Assembly (NCBI GenBank): GCA_021780935.1
Contig: JAJXXT010000131.1
Coordinates: 1 to 27,155 of the forward strand
DNA: 27,155 nt
Source: Pseudomonadota bacterium
GTDB lineage: Bacteria > Pseudomonadota > Alphaproteobacteria > Acetobacterales > Acetobacteraceae
Direction: 5' to 3'
Shown: one piece after another, positions 15,891-24,268 of the stretch
Layout of the letters: every line of letters begins with the position of its first letter
Position numbering within the stretch: the first letter of the stretch is position 1
Notes under the pieces: generated by a model
The model's database searches: none
What the model saw: the letters and a program-made list of their open reading frames with translations, nothing else
Told to the model about the DNA's origin: nothing
Made by a program: the position numbers and the translations under genes

Positions 15891-18278
15891 ATGCCGCCGG
15901 GTCAGGACTTGCCGGAACCGTTTTCGCGCTGGTTCGCCACCAGGGGATGGACGCTGCGTGCGCACCAGCGCGCGGTGCTGGAAAGCCCGGGCGACGTGCT
16001 GCTGCTGGCGCCAACCGGGGCGGGCAAGACGCTGGCCGGGTTTCTCGCCAGCCTCGTGACCCTCGCCGCCGATCCGCGACCGCGGCTGCACACGCTCTAT
16101 GTCTCGCCACTGAAGGCCCTGGCCGCCGATATCGCCCGCAACCTGATGCGCCCGATCGCCGACCTGGCGCTGCCGATCACGGTCGAGACCCGCACCGGCG
16201 ACACGCCGCAAGAGCGCCGCCGGCGTCAGCGCGAGGCGCCGCCGCATTGCCTGCTGACCACGCCCGAGAGCCTGGCGCTGCTGGTCTCGCTGCCGGACTG
16301 GACCGCGACACTGGCCGGCGTCGAGACGGTGGTGATCGACGAAGTGCACGCGCTGGCCGGCACCAAGCGTGGCGATCAGCTGGCGCTGGCGCTGACGCGC
16401 GTCGGCGGGCGGCGGATCGGGCTGTCCGCGACGGTCGCGCACCGGACGCCGATCGCGCGCTATGTCGGACCCGCTGCGCGCATCGTCGAGGCGCCGGCAG
16501 GCCCGCCGCCGGCCGTGACCATGATGCTGCCGCAAGGAAGGCTGCCGTGGTCCGGGCATATGGGGCTGGCGGCCGCCCCCGTGATCATGCAGCGGATCCG
16601 GGCGGCCAGGCTCAGCATCGTCTTCGTCAACACGCGCGCGCAGGCGGAGCTGCTGTTCCACGCGCTGTGGCGGATCAACGAGGCGACGTTGCCGATCGCG
16701 ATTCACCACGGCAGCCTGGAGCGCGAGGCACGCGAGCGCGTCGAGGCAGCCATGGCGGCCGGCACGCTACGCGCCGTCGTCGCCACGTCCTCGCTCGACC
16801 TCGGCATCGACTGGGGCGATGTGGACCAGGTGCTGCAGGTCGGAGCGCCGAAGGGCGTCTCGCGGCTGCTGCAGCGCGTCGGCCGCTCCAACCACCGCAT
16901 GGACGAGCCGAGCCGCGCGGTGCTGGTGCCGGCGAACCGTTTCGAGGTGCTGGAATGCGAGGCGGCGATCGCCGGCGTCGCGGCAGGCGAACTGGACGGC
17001 GACCCGCCACGGCCGGGCGGGCTGGATGTGCTGGCGCAGCACGTGTTGGGCTGCGCCTGCGCGGCGCCCTTCAGGCCCGATGAACTCTACGCCGAGGTGA
17101 CGCGCACCGCCGCCTATGCGATGCTGAGCCGCGACGATTTCGATGCCGTGCTGGGGTTCGTCGCGGACGGCGGCTACGCGCTGCGGGCCTATGAACGCTA
17201 TCGGAAATTGTTCCGCGATGCCGAGGGCCGGATGCATGTGCGCACCGAGCGGATCGCACGCCAGCACCGGATGAACATCGGCACCATCGTCGAGGCGCCG
17301 CTGCTCAAGGTGCGGCTCCACGGACGCGGCCCGCCGCTCGGCGAGATCGAGGAATATTTCGCGACCACGCTGGTGCCCGGCGACACGTTCATGTTCGCCG
17401 GCCGGCTGCTGCGGTTCCTGCGCATCCGCGAAACCACGGTGGAAGTGGCCGACGGCGGCAGCGGCGAGCCGCGCGTGCCCACCTACGAGGGCGGGCGCAT
17501 GCCGATGACCACCAACCTCGCCGACCGGGTGCGGGCGATGCTGCACGACCCATCGACCTGGCATCGCTTCCCGGAGCCGGTGCGCGAATGGCTCGCGGCA
17601 CAGAAGCGCCACTCGTCGCTGCCGGGCCCCGACGATCTGCTGGTGGAGACGTTCCCGCGGGGCGGGCGGCACTACATGGTCGCCTATTGCTTTGAGGGGC
17701 GGCAGGCGCACCAGACGCTGGGCATGATCATCACCCGGCGGATGGAGCGGGCGGGGTTCCAGCCACTGGGCTTCGTCGCGACGGACTATGTCCTCGCGAC
17801 CTGGTCGGCGCGCCAACCGGTCTCGGTCGCGAAGCTGTTCGAACGCGACCTGCTGGGCGACGATCTCGAGGCATGGATGGCCGAAAGCTCCATGCTGCGG
17901 CGGACGTTCCGCAACGTCGCGGTGATCGCGGGGCTGATCGAGCGCCACCATCCGGGAGCGGAGAAGAACCGGCGGCAGGTCACAGTCTCGAGCGATCTCG
18001 TCTACGACGTGTTGCGCAAGCACCAGCCGGATCACGTGCTGCTGCGCGCGACCTGGGCCGATGCGGCGGCAGGGCTGACGGATATCGGGCGCATCGCGGG
18101 GATGCTGGCGCGGGTCGGGCTGCGGGTGCGCCACCGCGCCCTGTCGCGGGTCTCGCCGCTGGCGGTCCCGGTGCTGCTCGAGGTCGGGCGCGAGCAGGTT
18201 CGCAGCGGCGAGGACGAGGAAGCGCTGCTGGCCGAAGCCGAGACGCTGGCGGCGGAAGCCGGGGTGGCGACGGTCTGA
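15891..18278 (+). CDS. Ligase-associated DEXH-box DNA helicase, Lhr-core type
   Basis: 795 residues. ATP-driven 3'-5' superfamily 2 helicase of the Lhr family, partner of the ligase, exonuclease and PdeM. Motif I is A40-P-T-G-A-G-K-T47; motif II is the DEVH box at D150 (VVIDEVHALAGTKRGDQ); motif III LSATV is near 179; motif VI QRVGRSNHR is near 328. The C-terminal half contains the winged-helix and Lhr-specific domains (RYRKLFRDAEGRMHVRTERI, PRGGRHYMVAYCFEGRQAHQ). The Lhr family C-terminal extension of giant Lhr proteins is absent, as expected for Lhr-core. I chose the ATG at 15891 (MPPGQDLPEPFSRWF); an in-frame ATG at 15837 would overlap the exonuclease start. The open frame back to 14478 is antisense to the exonuclease and ligase genes and is not part of the protein. 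Confidence 0.94.
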   Translation: MPPGQDLPEPFSRWFATRGWTLRAHQRAVLESPGDVLLLAPTGAGKTLAGFLASLVTLAADPRPRLHTLYVSPLKALAADIARNLMRPIADLALPITVETRTGDTPQERRRRQREAPPHCLLTTPESLALLVSLPDWTATLAGVETVVIDEVHALAGTKRGDQLALALTRVGGRRIGLSATVAHRTPIARYVGPAARIVEAPAGPPPAVTMMLPQGRLPWSGHMGLAAAPVIMQRIRAARLSIVFVNTRAQAELLFHALWRINEATLPIAIHHGSLEREARERVEAAMAAGTLRAVVATSSLDLGIDWGDVDQVLQVGAPKGVSRLLQRVGRSNHRMDEPSRAVLVPANRFEVLECEAAIAGVAAGELDGDPPRPGGLDVLAQHVLGCACAAPFRPDELYAEVTRTAAYAMLSRDDFDAVLGFVADGGYALRAYERYRKLFRDAEGRMHVRTERIARQHRMNIGTIVEAPLLKVRLHGRGPPLGEIEEYFATTLVPGDTFMFAGRLLRFLRIRETTVEVADGGSGEPRVPTYEGGRMPMTTNLADRVRAMLHDPSTWHRFPEPVREWLAAQKRHSSLPGPDDLLVETFPRGGRHYMVAYCFEGRQAHQTLGMIITRRMERAGFQPLGFVATDYVLATWSARQPVSVAKLFERDLLGDDLEAWMAESSMLRRTFRNVAVIAGLIERHHPGAEKNRRQVTVSSDLVYDVLRKHQPDHVLLRATWADAAAGLTDIGRIAGMLARVGLRVRHRALSRVSPLAVPVLLEVGREQVRSGEDEEALLAEAETLAAEAGVATV

Positions 18279-18297
18279 TCCGCACCCCGCAACGCCG

Positions 18298-18314
18298 GTC
18301 CGGCTTGGCCGGAC
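18298..18314 (+). terminator. Small hairpin after the helicase gene
   Basis: GTCCGGC-TTG-GCCGGAC is a perfect 7-bp GC stem with a 3-nt loop, 19 bp after the helicase stop. No T-run follows, so termination strength is uncertain. It separates the helicase from the ABC operon. Confidence 0.4.
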
Positions 18315-18324
18315 GGGAGAATTG

Positions 18325-18342
18325 TGACAGCGTGGTGTGTCA
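18325..18342. promoter_or_regulatory. TGACA-N8-TGTCA inverted repeat upstream of the ABC operon
   Basis: Five-base arms around an 8-bp centre, 67 bp before the binding-protein start. It is in the right place for an operator of the ABC operon, but arms this short occur by chance, and no convincing -35/-10 pair could be assigned nearby. Confidence 0.25.
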
Positions 18343-18408
18343 TCGGTCGGTAACAGACAGGGCGCTCTTCAACCGCTAGAACCGCGCCGCTCAAACAGGG
18401 AGACTCGC

Positions 18409-19491
18409 ATGATCCAACTCACCCGCCGCGCAGCCCTCGCCGCCGGAGCCTCGGCACTCGCGCTGCCCACCATCGCCAGCGCCCAGAGCGCCGCCCAGAT
18501 CGCCGCGGCGAAAAAGGACGGTCGGCTCAATGTCATCGCGCTGCCGCCGGACTGGGCGAATTACGGAGAGATCATCAGCACCTTCGAAAAGAAATACGGC
18601 GTCAAGGTGCACAGCGCCGCGCCCGATGACAGCTCGGCGCAGGAGCTGCAGGCGATCCGCTCGCTGAAGGGCCAGACCCGCGGCCCGGACACCGTGGACG
18701 TCGGACCGACCTTCGCCATCTCCGGCGTCAAGGAAGGGCTGTGGCAGCCATACAAAGTGGCAACCTGGGCGTCGATCCCCGCCAACATGAAGGAGGCGAA
18801 CGGGCTCTGGTACGGCGATTATTTCGGCATCATCTCGCTCGGCGTGAACCGTTCGGTGGTCAAGAACCCGCCCAAGAGCTGGGCCGATCTGCTGAAGCCG
18901 GAATACAAGGGCATGGTGGCGCTGAACGGTTCGCCCGCCGGCGCCGCGGCGGCGTTCTCCGGCGTCTATGCGGCGGCGCTGGGCAATGGCGGTTCGCTCG
19001 ACAACATTGAGCCCGGCATCGAGTTCTTCGGCAAGCTGGCGAAGGTGGGGAATTTCAACCCGGCCTCGGCGACGCCGGCCTCGCTGCAATCGGGCACGAC
19101 GCCGATCGTTCTGAATTGGGACTATCTGAACCTGGCCCAGGCACAGAAATCCGTGGGCAAGGTGCAGATCGACACGGTCCTGCCAGCGGGCGCGCAGCCG
19201 CTCGGCGCCTTTTACTGCCAGGCGATCAGCAAATACGCGCCGAACCCCGCCTCCGCGAAGCTGTGGATGGAGTTCCTTTACTCCGACGAGGGGCAGTTGC
19301 TGTTCCTCAAGGGCTTCGCGCATCCGGCGCGCTTCGCCGACCTGGCGAAGCGCAATGCGATCCCGGCGGCACTCGCAAAGGCCTTGCCGCCCTCCGCCCC
19401 GTATGCCGCTGCCGCCTTCCCCACCGCCGCGCAGCAGGACAAGGCGAAGAACGTGATCACGGCGAACTGGTCTAAAATCGTCAAGGTCTGA
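18409..19491 (+). CDS. ABC transporter substrate-binding protein, PotD/AfuA-like
   Basis: 360 residues, periplasmic. The N-terminus MIQLTRRAALAAGASALALP has a twin arginine at 6-7, a hydrophobic core and a probable cleavage after ASA (residue 25), so it looks like a Tat-type or twin-arginine-containing Sec signal. The mature part is a type II periplasmic binding fold: AKKDGRLNVIALPPDWANYGE, FEKKYGVKVH, LWYGDYFGIISLGVNRS, PPKSWADLLKPEYKG and the C-terminal hinge AKLWMEFLYSDEGQ. These are typical of the polyamine/iron/phosphonate group. The ATG at 18409 follows CAGGGAG; an in-frame ATG at 18337 would put 24 residues before the signal and is rejected. It heads a four-gene importer operon. Substrate is unknown; putrescine/spermidine, 2-aminoethylphosphonate or ferric iron are all possible for this group. 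Confidence 0.9.
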   Translation: MIQLTRRAALAAGASALALPTIASAQSAAQIAAAKKDGRLNVIALPPDWANYGEIISTFEKKYGVKVHSAAPDDSSAQELQAIRSLKGQTRGPDTVDVGPTFAISGVKEGLWQPYKVATWASIPANMKEANGLWYGDYFGIISLGVNRSVVKNPPKSWADLLKPEYKGMVALNGSPAGAAAAFSGVYAAALGNGGSLDNIEPGIEFFGKLAKVGNFNPASATPASLQSGTTPIVLNWDYLNLAQAQKSVGKVQIDTVLPAGAQPLGAFYCQAISKYAPNPASAKLWMEFLYSDEGQLLFLKGFAHPARFADLAKRNAIPAALAKALPPSAPYAAAAFPTAAQQDKAKNVITANWSKIVKV

Positions 19492-19496
19492 CCTTG

Positions 19497-20348
19497 ATGT
19501 CTTGGCGGGAGCGGGCTGCCGACATCATTTTCGTCGGCCCGTTCCTGCTCTTCGCCGCCGCCTTCCTGGTGCTGCCCTCGCTCGGCCTGTTCGTGCAGGC
19601 GGTGACGACGGCGCATGGGTTGTCGCTCGCACCACTGGCAACGCTCTGGTCGCCGGACCACCTGGTGGCGTTCCGCAACTCGATCGAAGTTTCGGTGCTG
19701 TCGGCGATGGTCGGCGCCATCGGCGGCGGCATCGGCGCCTGGCTCACGCTCACCCCGGGCATGCCGCGCTGGGCGCGGGCGCTGGTTTCCACGTTCTCCG
19801 CGGTCGCGGCGAATTTCGCGGGGGTGCCGCTGGCATTTGCCTTCATAGCCACGCTGGGCACGCTGGGCGTGATCACCGGGCTGCTGAAGGCGGTCGGCAT
19901 CGACATCTACGCTGCCGGGTTCTCGCTGTTCCACATCGAGGGGCTGGTCATCGTCTATGCGTATTTCCAGATCCCGCTGATGCTGATCGTGATCACACCG
20001 GCCCTCGAAGGACTGCGGCGCGAGTGGCGGGAGGCGGCCGAGGGCCTCGGTGCCTCGACCTGGCAGTTCTGGCAGCATGTGGGGCTGCCGGTGCTGCTGC
20101 CCTCGCTGCTGTCGGCGGCGATCCTGCTGTTCGGCAATGCGTTCAGCGCCTATGCCACACCCTATGCGCTGACCGCCGGCAACCTGCCCCTGGTGACGAT
20201 CGACATCTCCAATGTGCTTTCCGGAAATGTGTCGCTGTCGCCGGCGGAGGGAGCCGCACTCGCCTGCGGCATGATCGTGGTGATGGCGGCGGCGATGCTG
20301 CTCTACGCGCTGCTGGCGCGTCGCGTCGGCAAGTGGCGGGCGCGATGA
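19497..20348 (+). CDS. ABC transporter permease, PotB-like
   Basis: 283 residues, six predicted membrane helices. The EAA loop reads EGLRREWREAAEGLGASTWQ near residues 180-200, followed by FWQHVGLPVLLPSLLSAAIL, matching the first permease of PotABCD-type importers. It begins at the ATG 19497, five bases after the binding-protein stop; a TTG directly before it (19494) is a possible but less likely start. The stop overlaps the next permease start as ATGA. Confidence 0.9.
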   Translation: MSWRERAADIIFVGPFLLFAAAFLVLPSLGLFVQAVTTAHGLSLAPLATLWSPDHLVAFRNSIEVSVLSAMVGAIGGGIGAWLTLTPGMPRWARALVSTFSAVAANFAGVPLAFAFIATLGTLGVITGLLKAVGIDIYAAGFSLFHIEGLVIVYAYFQIPLMLIVITPALEGLRREWREAAEGLGASTWQFWQHVGLPVLLPSLLSAAILLFGNAFSAYATPYALTAGNLPLVTIDISNVLSGNVSLSPAEGAALACGMIVVMAAAMLLYALLARRVGKWRAR

Positions 20349-21079
20349 AGTGGCTCTGGGTTCCGCTCGCGGGGTATTTCGCGCTGCCACTGGTGGCGAC
20401 CGCGGTGCTGTCGCTGTGGCAGGGCACGCGGGGCTATGGATTCGCGGCCTACGTGACGCTGATCCATACCCCGGAAATGTGGAACAGCCTGTTCCTGTCG
20501 GCGCGGCTCGCCGTCGAGACGATCATCGCCGGGCTGGTGATCCTGGTGCCGGCGGTGTTCTGGATGAACCTGCGGCTGCAGCGGTTGCGGCCGGTGTTCG
20601 ATTTCCTCTCGGTGCTGCCGCTGGTGGTGCCGGCGATCTCGCTCGTGGCCGGCATCACGGCCATCTACACCGGCCCGGACTGGCTCGTGGGAACCGCCAA
20701 TTTCCTCGTAATTCCCTATGTGATCCTGGCGCTCCCCTTCACCTACCGCGCGCTCGACGTGGGCATGCGCGCGCTCGACCTTCGCACCCTGACCGAAGCG
20801 GCGCAGAGCCTCGGCGCCTCCTGGCCGAGCATGATCATGCGGGTGCTGGTGCCCAACCTGATCACCGCGCTGCTCGGAGCGGCCCTGCTCACCATCACCA
20901 TCGTGATCGGCGAGTTCACCTTCGCCAACATCCTGCTGTTCAATACTTTCGCGGTCTACATCAACCATATCGGCAGCACCTCGGCGACGCAGGCGGCGGC
21001 GCTGTCCCTGCTCGCCTTTCTCCTCACCTGGCTGGCGATGCTGGGCGTGGCGCTGGGCGGAAGGAGGGCGGCACGATGA
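20345..21079 (+). CDS. ABC transporter permease, PotC-like
   Basis: 244 residues, hydrophobic with about six helices. The EAA loop is ALDLRTLTEAAQSLGASWPS, followed by MIMRVLVPNLITALLGAAL. It forms a heterodimeric channel with the preceding permease. Start (ATG 20345) and stop both overlap neighbours as ATGA, so the operon is translationally coupled. The protein is a little shorter than typical PotC (about 260). Confidence 0.9.
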   Translation: MKWLWVPLAGYFALPLVATAVLSLWQGTRGYGFAAYVTLIHTPEMWNSLFLSARLAVETIIAGLVILVPAVFWMNLRLQRLRPVFDFLSVLPLVVPAISLVAGITAIYTGPDWLVGTANFLVIPYVILALPFTYRALDVGMRALDLRTLTEAAQSLGASWPSMIMRVLVPNLITALLGAALLTITIVIGEFTFANILLFNTFAVYINHIGSTSATQAAALSLLAFLLTWLAMLGVALGGRRAAR

Positions 21080-22140
21080 TCTCGCTCGAAGCGGTTTCGT
21101 TGCGCAAGGTTTATGGCTCGCGGACCGTGCTCGCCGACGTGTCGCTGGCGCTGGCACAGGGCGAGTTCGTTTCCCTGCTCGGTCCCTCGGGCTGCGGCAA
21201 GACGACGCTGCTGCGCCTGGTCGCCGGCTTCGAGCGGCCCGATGGCGGGCAGGTGCGGCTCGACGGGCGCGACATCATCGGGGTGCCGGCGGCGAAGCGC
21301 AACATGGGCATGGTCTTCCAGGCTTATTCGCTGTTTCCCAACATGACGGCCGAGGAGAACGTGGGCTTCGGCCTGCGGGTCCGCGGCGAGGCCACAGAGG
21401 CGCGGCGCAAGCGCTCGCGCGAGATGCTGGAGCTCGTGGCGCTGGGCGAGCACATGCACAAATATCCGCACCAGCTCTCGGGCGGACAGCAGCAGCGCGT
21501 GGCGCTGGCCAGGGCGCTCGCGATCCGTCCGGCGCTGCTGCTGCTCGACGAGCCGCTCTCCGCTCTCGATGCACGGGTGCGCGTGCAGTTGCGCGACGAG
21601 ATCCGCCGCATCCAGCGCGAGATCGGCGTCGCGGCGCTGTTCGTCACCCACGACCAGGAGGAGGCGCTGTCGATCTCCGACCGTGTCGCGGTGATGGAGC
21701 ACGGGCGCATCGCGCAATTGGGGGAGCCGGCGGCGATCTACGAGGAGCCGGAGAGCCTGTTCGTCGCACGCTTCGTCGGCCAGATGGCGGAGTTCGACGC
21801 CGAGGTCGATGGCGGCGGCGTGCGCATCGCCGGGCACACACTGCCGGCGGCGCGGGCGGCGGGGCATGCGCCGGGCCAGCGGGTGCATTTCTTCCTCCGC
21901 CCCGAGCATGTGCGGCTGGTCGAGCCTGCCGCGGGGCTGCCGGGGCTGGTCGAGTCCCGCACCTTCAATGGCCCCACGACGACGTTCCGGATCCTGCTCG
22001 AGGGCGCCGGCCGCGTGCTGGCGACCGTGCCGACGGTCGAGGCGCGGCACGCGCCAGGCGAGACCGTCGGCATCACCTGGGACCCCTCGGCGCCCCGGAT
22101 CCTGAAACTCGACGGCGGGGCGCCTCCGCCGGACGCTTGA
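21076..22140 (+). CDS. ABC transporter ATP-binding protein, PotA-like with TOBE domain
   Basis: 354 residues, cytoplasmic ATPase that drives the importer. Walker A is G36-P-S-G-C-G-K-T43, the Q-loop MGMVFQAYSLFPNMT follows, the signature is LSGGQQQRVALARAL, Walker B LLLLDEPLSALD and the switch histidine VTHDQEEAL. The C-terminal part from about 235 contains the TOBE region (HFFLRPEHVRLV), which in relatives can bind regulators or sense substrate. AAGGAGGG lies eight bases upstream of the ATG. It is the last gene of the operon; 63 bp separate it from pdeM, with no clear terminator. Confidence 0.95.
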   Translation: MISLEAVSLRKVYGSRTVLADVSLALAQGEFVSLLGPSGCGKTTLLRLVAGFERPDGGQVRLDGRDIIGVPAAKRNMGMVFQAYSLFPNMTAEENVGFGLRVRGEATEARRKRSREMLELVALGEHMHKYPHQLSGGQQQRVALARALAIRPALLLLDEPLSALDARVRVQLRDEIRRIQREIGVAALFVTHDQEEALSISDRVAVMEHGRIAQLGEPAAIYEEPESLFVARFVGQMAEFDAEVDGGGVRIAGHTLPAARAAGHAPGQRVHFFLRPEHVRLVEPAAGLPGLVESRTFNGPTTTFRILLEGAGRVLATVPTVEARHAPGETVGITWDPSAPRILKLDGGAPPPDA

Positions 22141-22203
22141 CCGAGGGCTGCCCGCGACCGAAACCCGCGCCATGACGCGTAGTGGAATCGGGTCCGGGCG
22201 AGC

Positions 22204-22917
22204 ATGAACGCGGCGCCGCTGCATCTGGGCGAGGAGCGGTTCCTGCTCGACCCGCTCGGCGGCGCGTGGTGGCCGGCGGCGCGCGTGCTGGCCGTCGCGG
22301 ACCTGCACCTCGAAAAGGGCTCCGCCGCGGCGCGCGCGGGGCGACTGCTGCCGCCCTGGGACACCACGGCGACGCTGGAGCGGCTCGGGCTGCTGATCCG
22401 CCGCTATGCGCCCGCGCGGGTGCTGTGCCTCGGCGATTCGTTCCACGACGGCGAGGGGCGGGCACGGATGACGCCGGCCGACGCGACGCGGCTGGCGGCG
22501 CTGGAGCAGCGGGCCGATTTCGTCTGGGTCGCGGGCAACCACGATGGCGGGCGGTTCGAGGAGCTGGCGATCGGTCCGGTCGTGTTCCGCCACATCGCGC
22601 GGGCGGGCTGGAAGGGAGCCGAGATCTCCGGTCACTTCCACCCCAAGGCACGCGTCCCGGCGGCCGGCACGAGCATTTCGCGCGCCTGTTTCGCAACCGA
22701 CGGCGAGCGGCTGATCCTGCCGGCGCTGGGGGCCTATGCCGGCGGGTTGGATCTTGGCGACCCGGCCTTCCGCCCCCTCTTCCCGCGCGGCGGGCGGGCC
22801 TTCCTGCTGGGGCGGGAGCGCCTGTTCAGCTTCCGCTTCGGGGGGATGGCAAGGCGCCGTTCGACCCCAGATCCCGGGTTATGGGACAGCACCCCCCAAG
22901 GGACGGCCAGGGCCTAG
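22204..22917 (+). CDS. pdeM: Ligase-associated DNA damage response phosphoesterase PdeM
   Basis: 237 residues, binuclear metallophosphoesterase. Metal motifs: VADLHLEKGS (DxH), LCLGDSFHDG (GDxxHD), VWVAGNHDGG (GNHD), ISGHFHPKA (GHxHP). The DLHLEKG form and the aromatic C-terminal region (LPALGAYAGGLD, RLFSFRFGG) are specific to the PdeM group, which hydrolyses phosphodiesters and occurs with the ligase, exonuclease and Lhr helicase. Here it is separated from them by the ABC importer. The last about 24 residues (from MARRRSTPD) look like low-similarity tail rather than family sequence. The start has only a weak GGGCGAG site. Photolyase follows after 7 bp. Confidence 0.92.
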   Translation: MNAAPLHLGEERFLLDPLGGAWWPAARVLAVADLHLEKGSAAARAGRLLPPWDTTATLERLGLLIRRYAPARVLCLGDSFHDGEGRARMTPADATRLAALEQRADFVWVAGNHDGGRFEELAIGPVVFRHIARAGWKGAEISGHFHPKARVPAAGTSISRACFATDGERLILPALGAYAGGLDLGDPAFRPLFPRGGRAFLLGRERLFSFRFGGMARRRSTPDPGLWDSTPQGTARA

Positions 22918-22924
22918 CGTCGGC

Positions 22925-24268
22925 ATGACCGCACCGGTCCTGATCTGGCTGCACCGCGAGCTGCGGCTCGCGGACAACCCGCTGTTCACGCACAACGCCG
23001 GCCGGCCGCTCGTCGTCGCCTATGTGCTGGACGACGAGACGCCGGGGCGCTGGAAGCTCGGTGGGGCCGCGCGCTGGTGGCTGCATCAGTCGCTGGCCAG
23101 CCTCGGGCCCGCGCTGGCGGCGATCGGCGGGCGGCTGGTGCTGCGGCGCGGCCCGGTGGCGAGCGTGATCGCCCGGCTCGCGGCCGAGACCGGCGCCCGC
23201 GAGGTGCATGCGGGCGAAACGGCGGAGCCGTGGCTGCGGCGCGCGCAGGCCGCCGTGGCGACGACGCCCGGGCTCGCGCTGACGCTGCACCGCACCCGCC
23301 TGCTGTTCCACCCCGAGGCGATCCGCACCGGCGGCGGCACGCCCTATGGCGTGTTCACCCCGTTCTCGCGCGCCTGCCTGGCGCGCGGGCTGCCGGCGCC
23401 GCCGGACCCCGCACCATCCCGCGTCGCCGCGGGACCGGCCATCGCGTCGGACCGACTCGAGGACTGGCGGCTGCTGCCGACCCGGCCCGACTGGGCGGCG
23501 GGGCTGCGCGAGGCGTGGACACCGGGCGAAGCCGGCGCCGAGGATCGGCTCGCGGCATTCCTGCATCGCGCGATCGATGGCTATGCCGAGCAGCGCGACC
23601 GGCCGGGGATCGCGGCGACGTCGCGCCTGTCGCCGCATCTTGCCTGGGGCGAGATCTCGCCGGCGCGGGCGTGGCTGGCGGCGGAGGCGCGCGGCGGCAA
23701 GGGCGTGCGGGCCTGGATCAACGAGCTTTTTTGGCGGGAATTCGCGGCACATCTGCTGTGGCACCACCCGCACATGGCGGAGCAGCCGTTGCGCCCGTTG
23801 TTCGCGCGCATGCCCTGGCGCCACGACCCGGCCGCCCGCGCCGCCTGGCAACGGGGCGAGACCGGCATCGGCATCGTCGACGCCGGCATGCGCGAGCTGT
23901 GGAGCACGGGGTGGATGCACAACCGGGTCCGCATGATCGCCGCTTCCTTCCTGGTGAAGCACCTCCTGATTCCCTGGCAGGACGGCGAGGCCTGGTTCTG
24001 GGACACGCTGGTCGATGCCGACCTCGCGACCAATGCCGCCTCCTGGCAATGGGTGGCTGGCAGCGGCGCGGACGCGGCGCCCTATTTCCGCATCTTCAAC
24101 CCCGATCTGCAGGCGGCGAAATTCGACCGCGACGGCACCTATGTCGGCCGCTGGGCGGGTAAGCCGCGCCGGCCCATCGTCGACCTCGCGGCCGGACGCG
24201 CCCGCGCGCTCGCCGCGTTCCGGGCCCTGGGCGAGCCCGCGGAAGGCGCGCCGGAGGGTTCGCCATGA
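22925..24268 (+). CDS. phrB: Deoxyribodipyrimidine photolyase, class I type
   Basis: 447 residues. FAD enzyme that uses blue light to split pyrimidine dimers; a second antenna pigment, probably a folate, binds the N-terminal domain. The N-terminus LIWLHRELRLADNPLF is the family's WFRxDLR signature in a variant form. FAD-binding motifs are TSRLSPHLAWGEISPARAW, WINELFWREFAAHLLWHHP and, near the C-terminus, GWMHNRVRMIAASFLVKHLL and LATNAASWQWVAGSGADAAP, with the tryptophans of the electron relay present. Length is normal (450-480). It lies 7 bp after pdeM and overlaps the next phosphoesterase by ATGA, so all three share one message. Within the cryptochrome/photolyase superfamily, the conserved dimer-binding region argues for a true repair photolyase. 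Confidence 0.94.
   Translation: MTAPVLIWLHRELRLADNPLFTHNAGRPLVVAYVLDDETPGRWKLGGAARWWLHQSLASLGPALAAIGGRLVLRRGPVASVIARLAAETGAREVHAGETAEPWLRRAQAAVATTPGLALTLHRTRLLFHPEAIRTGGGTPYGVFTPFSRACLARGLPAPPDPAPSRVAAGPAIASDRLEDWRLLPTRPDWAAGLREAWTPGEAGAEDRLAAFLHRAIDGYAEQRDRPGIAATSRLSPHLAWGEISPARAWLAAEARGGKGVRAWINELFWREFAAHLLWHHPHMAEQPLRPLFARMPWRHDPAARAAWQRGETGIGIVDAGMRELWSTGWMHNRVRMIAASFLVKHLLIPWQDGEAWFWDTLVDADLATNAASWQWVAGSGADAAPYFRIFNPDLQAAKFDRDGTYVGRWAGKPRRPIVDLAAGRARALAAFRALGEPAEGAPEGSP

Noticed and set aside
15886..15940. Possible LexA/SOS box near the helicase start (GAAC and GTTC words)
   Set aside because: The words are inverted and wrongly spaced, not the GTTC-N7-GTTC direct repeat used in Alphaproteobacteria, and most lie inside the coding region.
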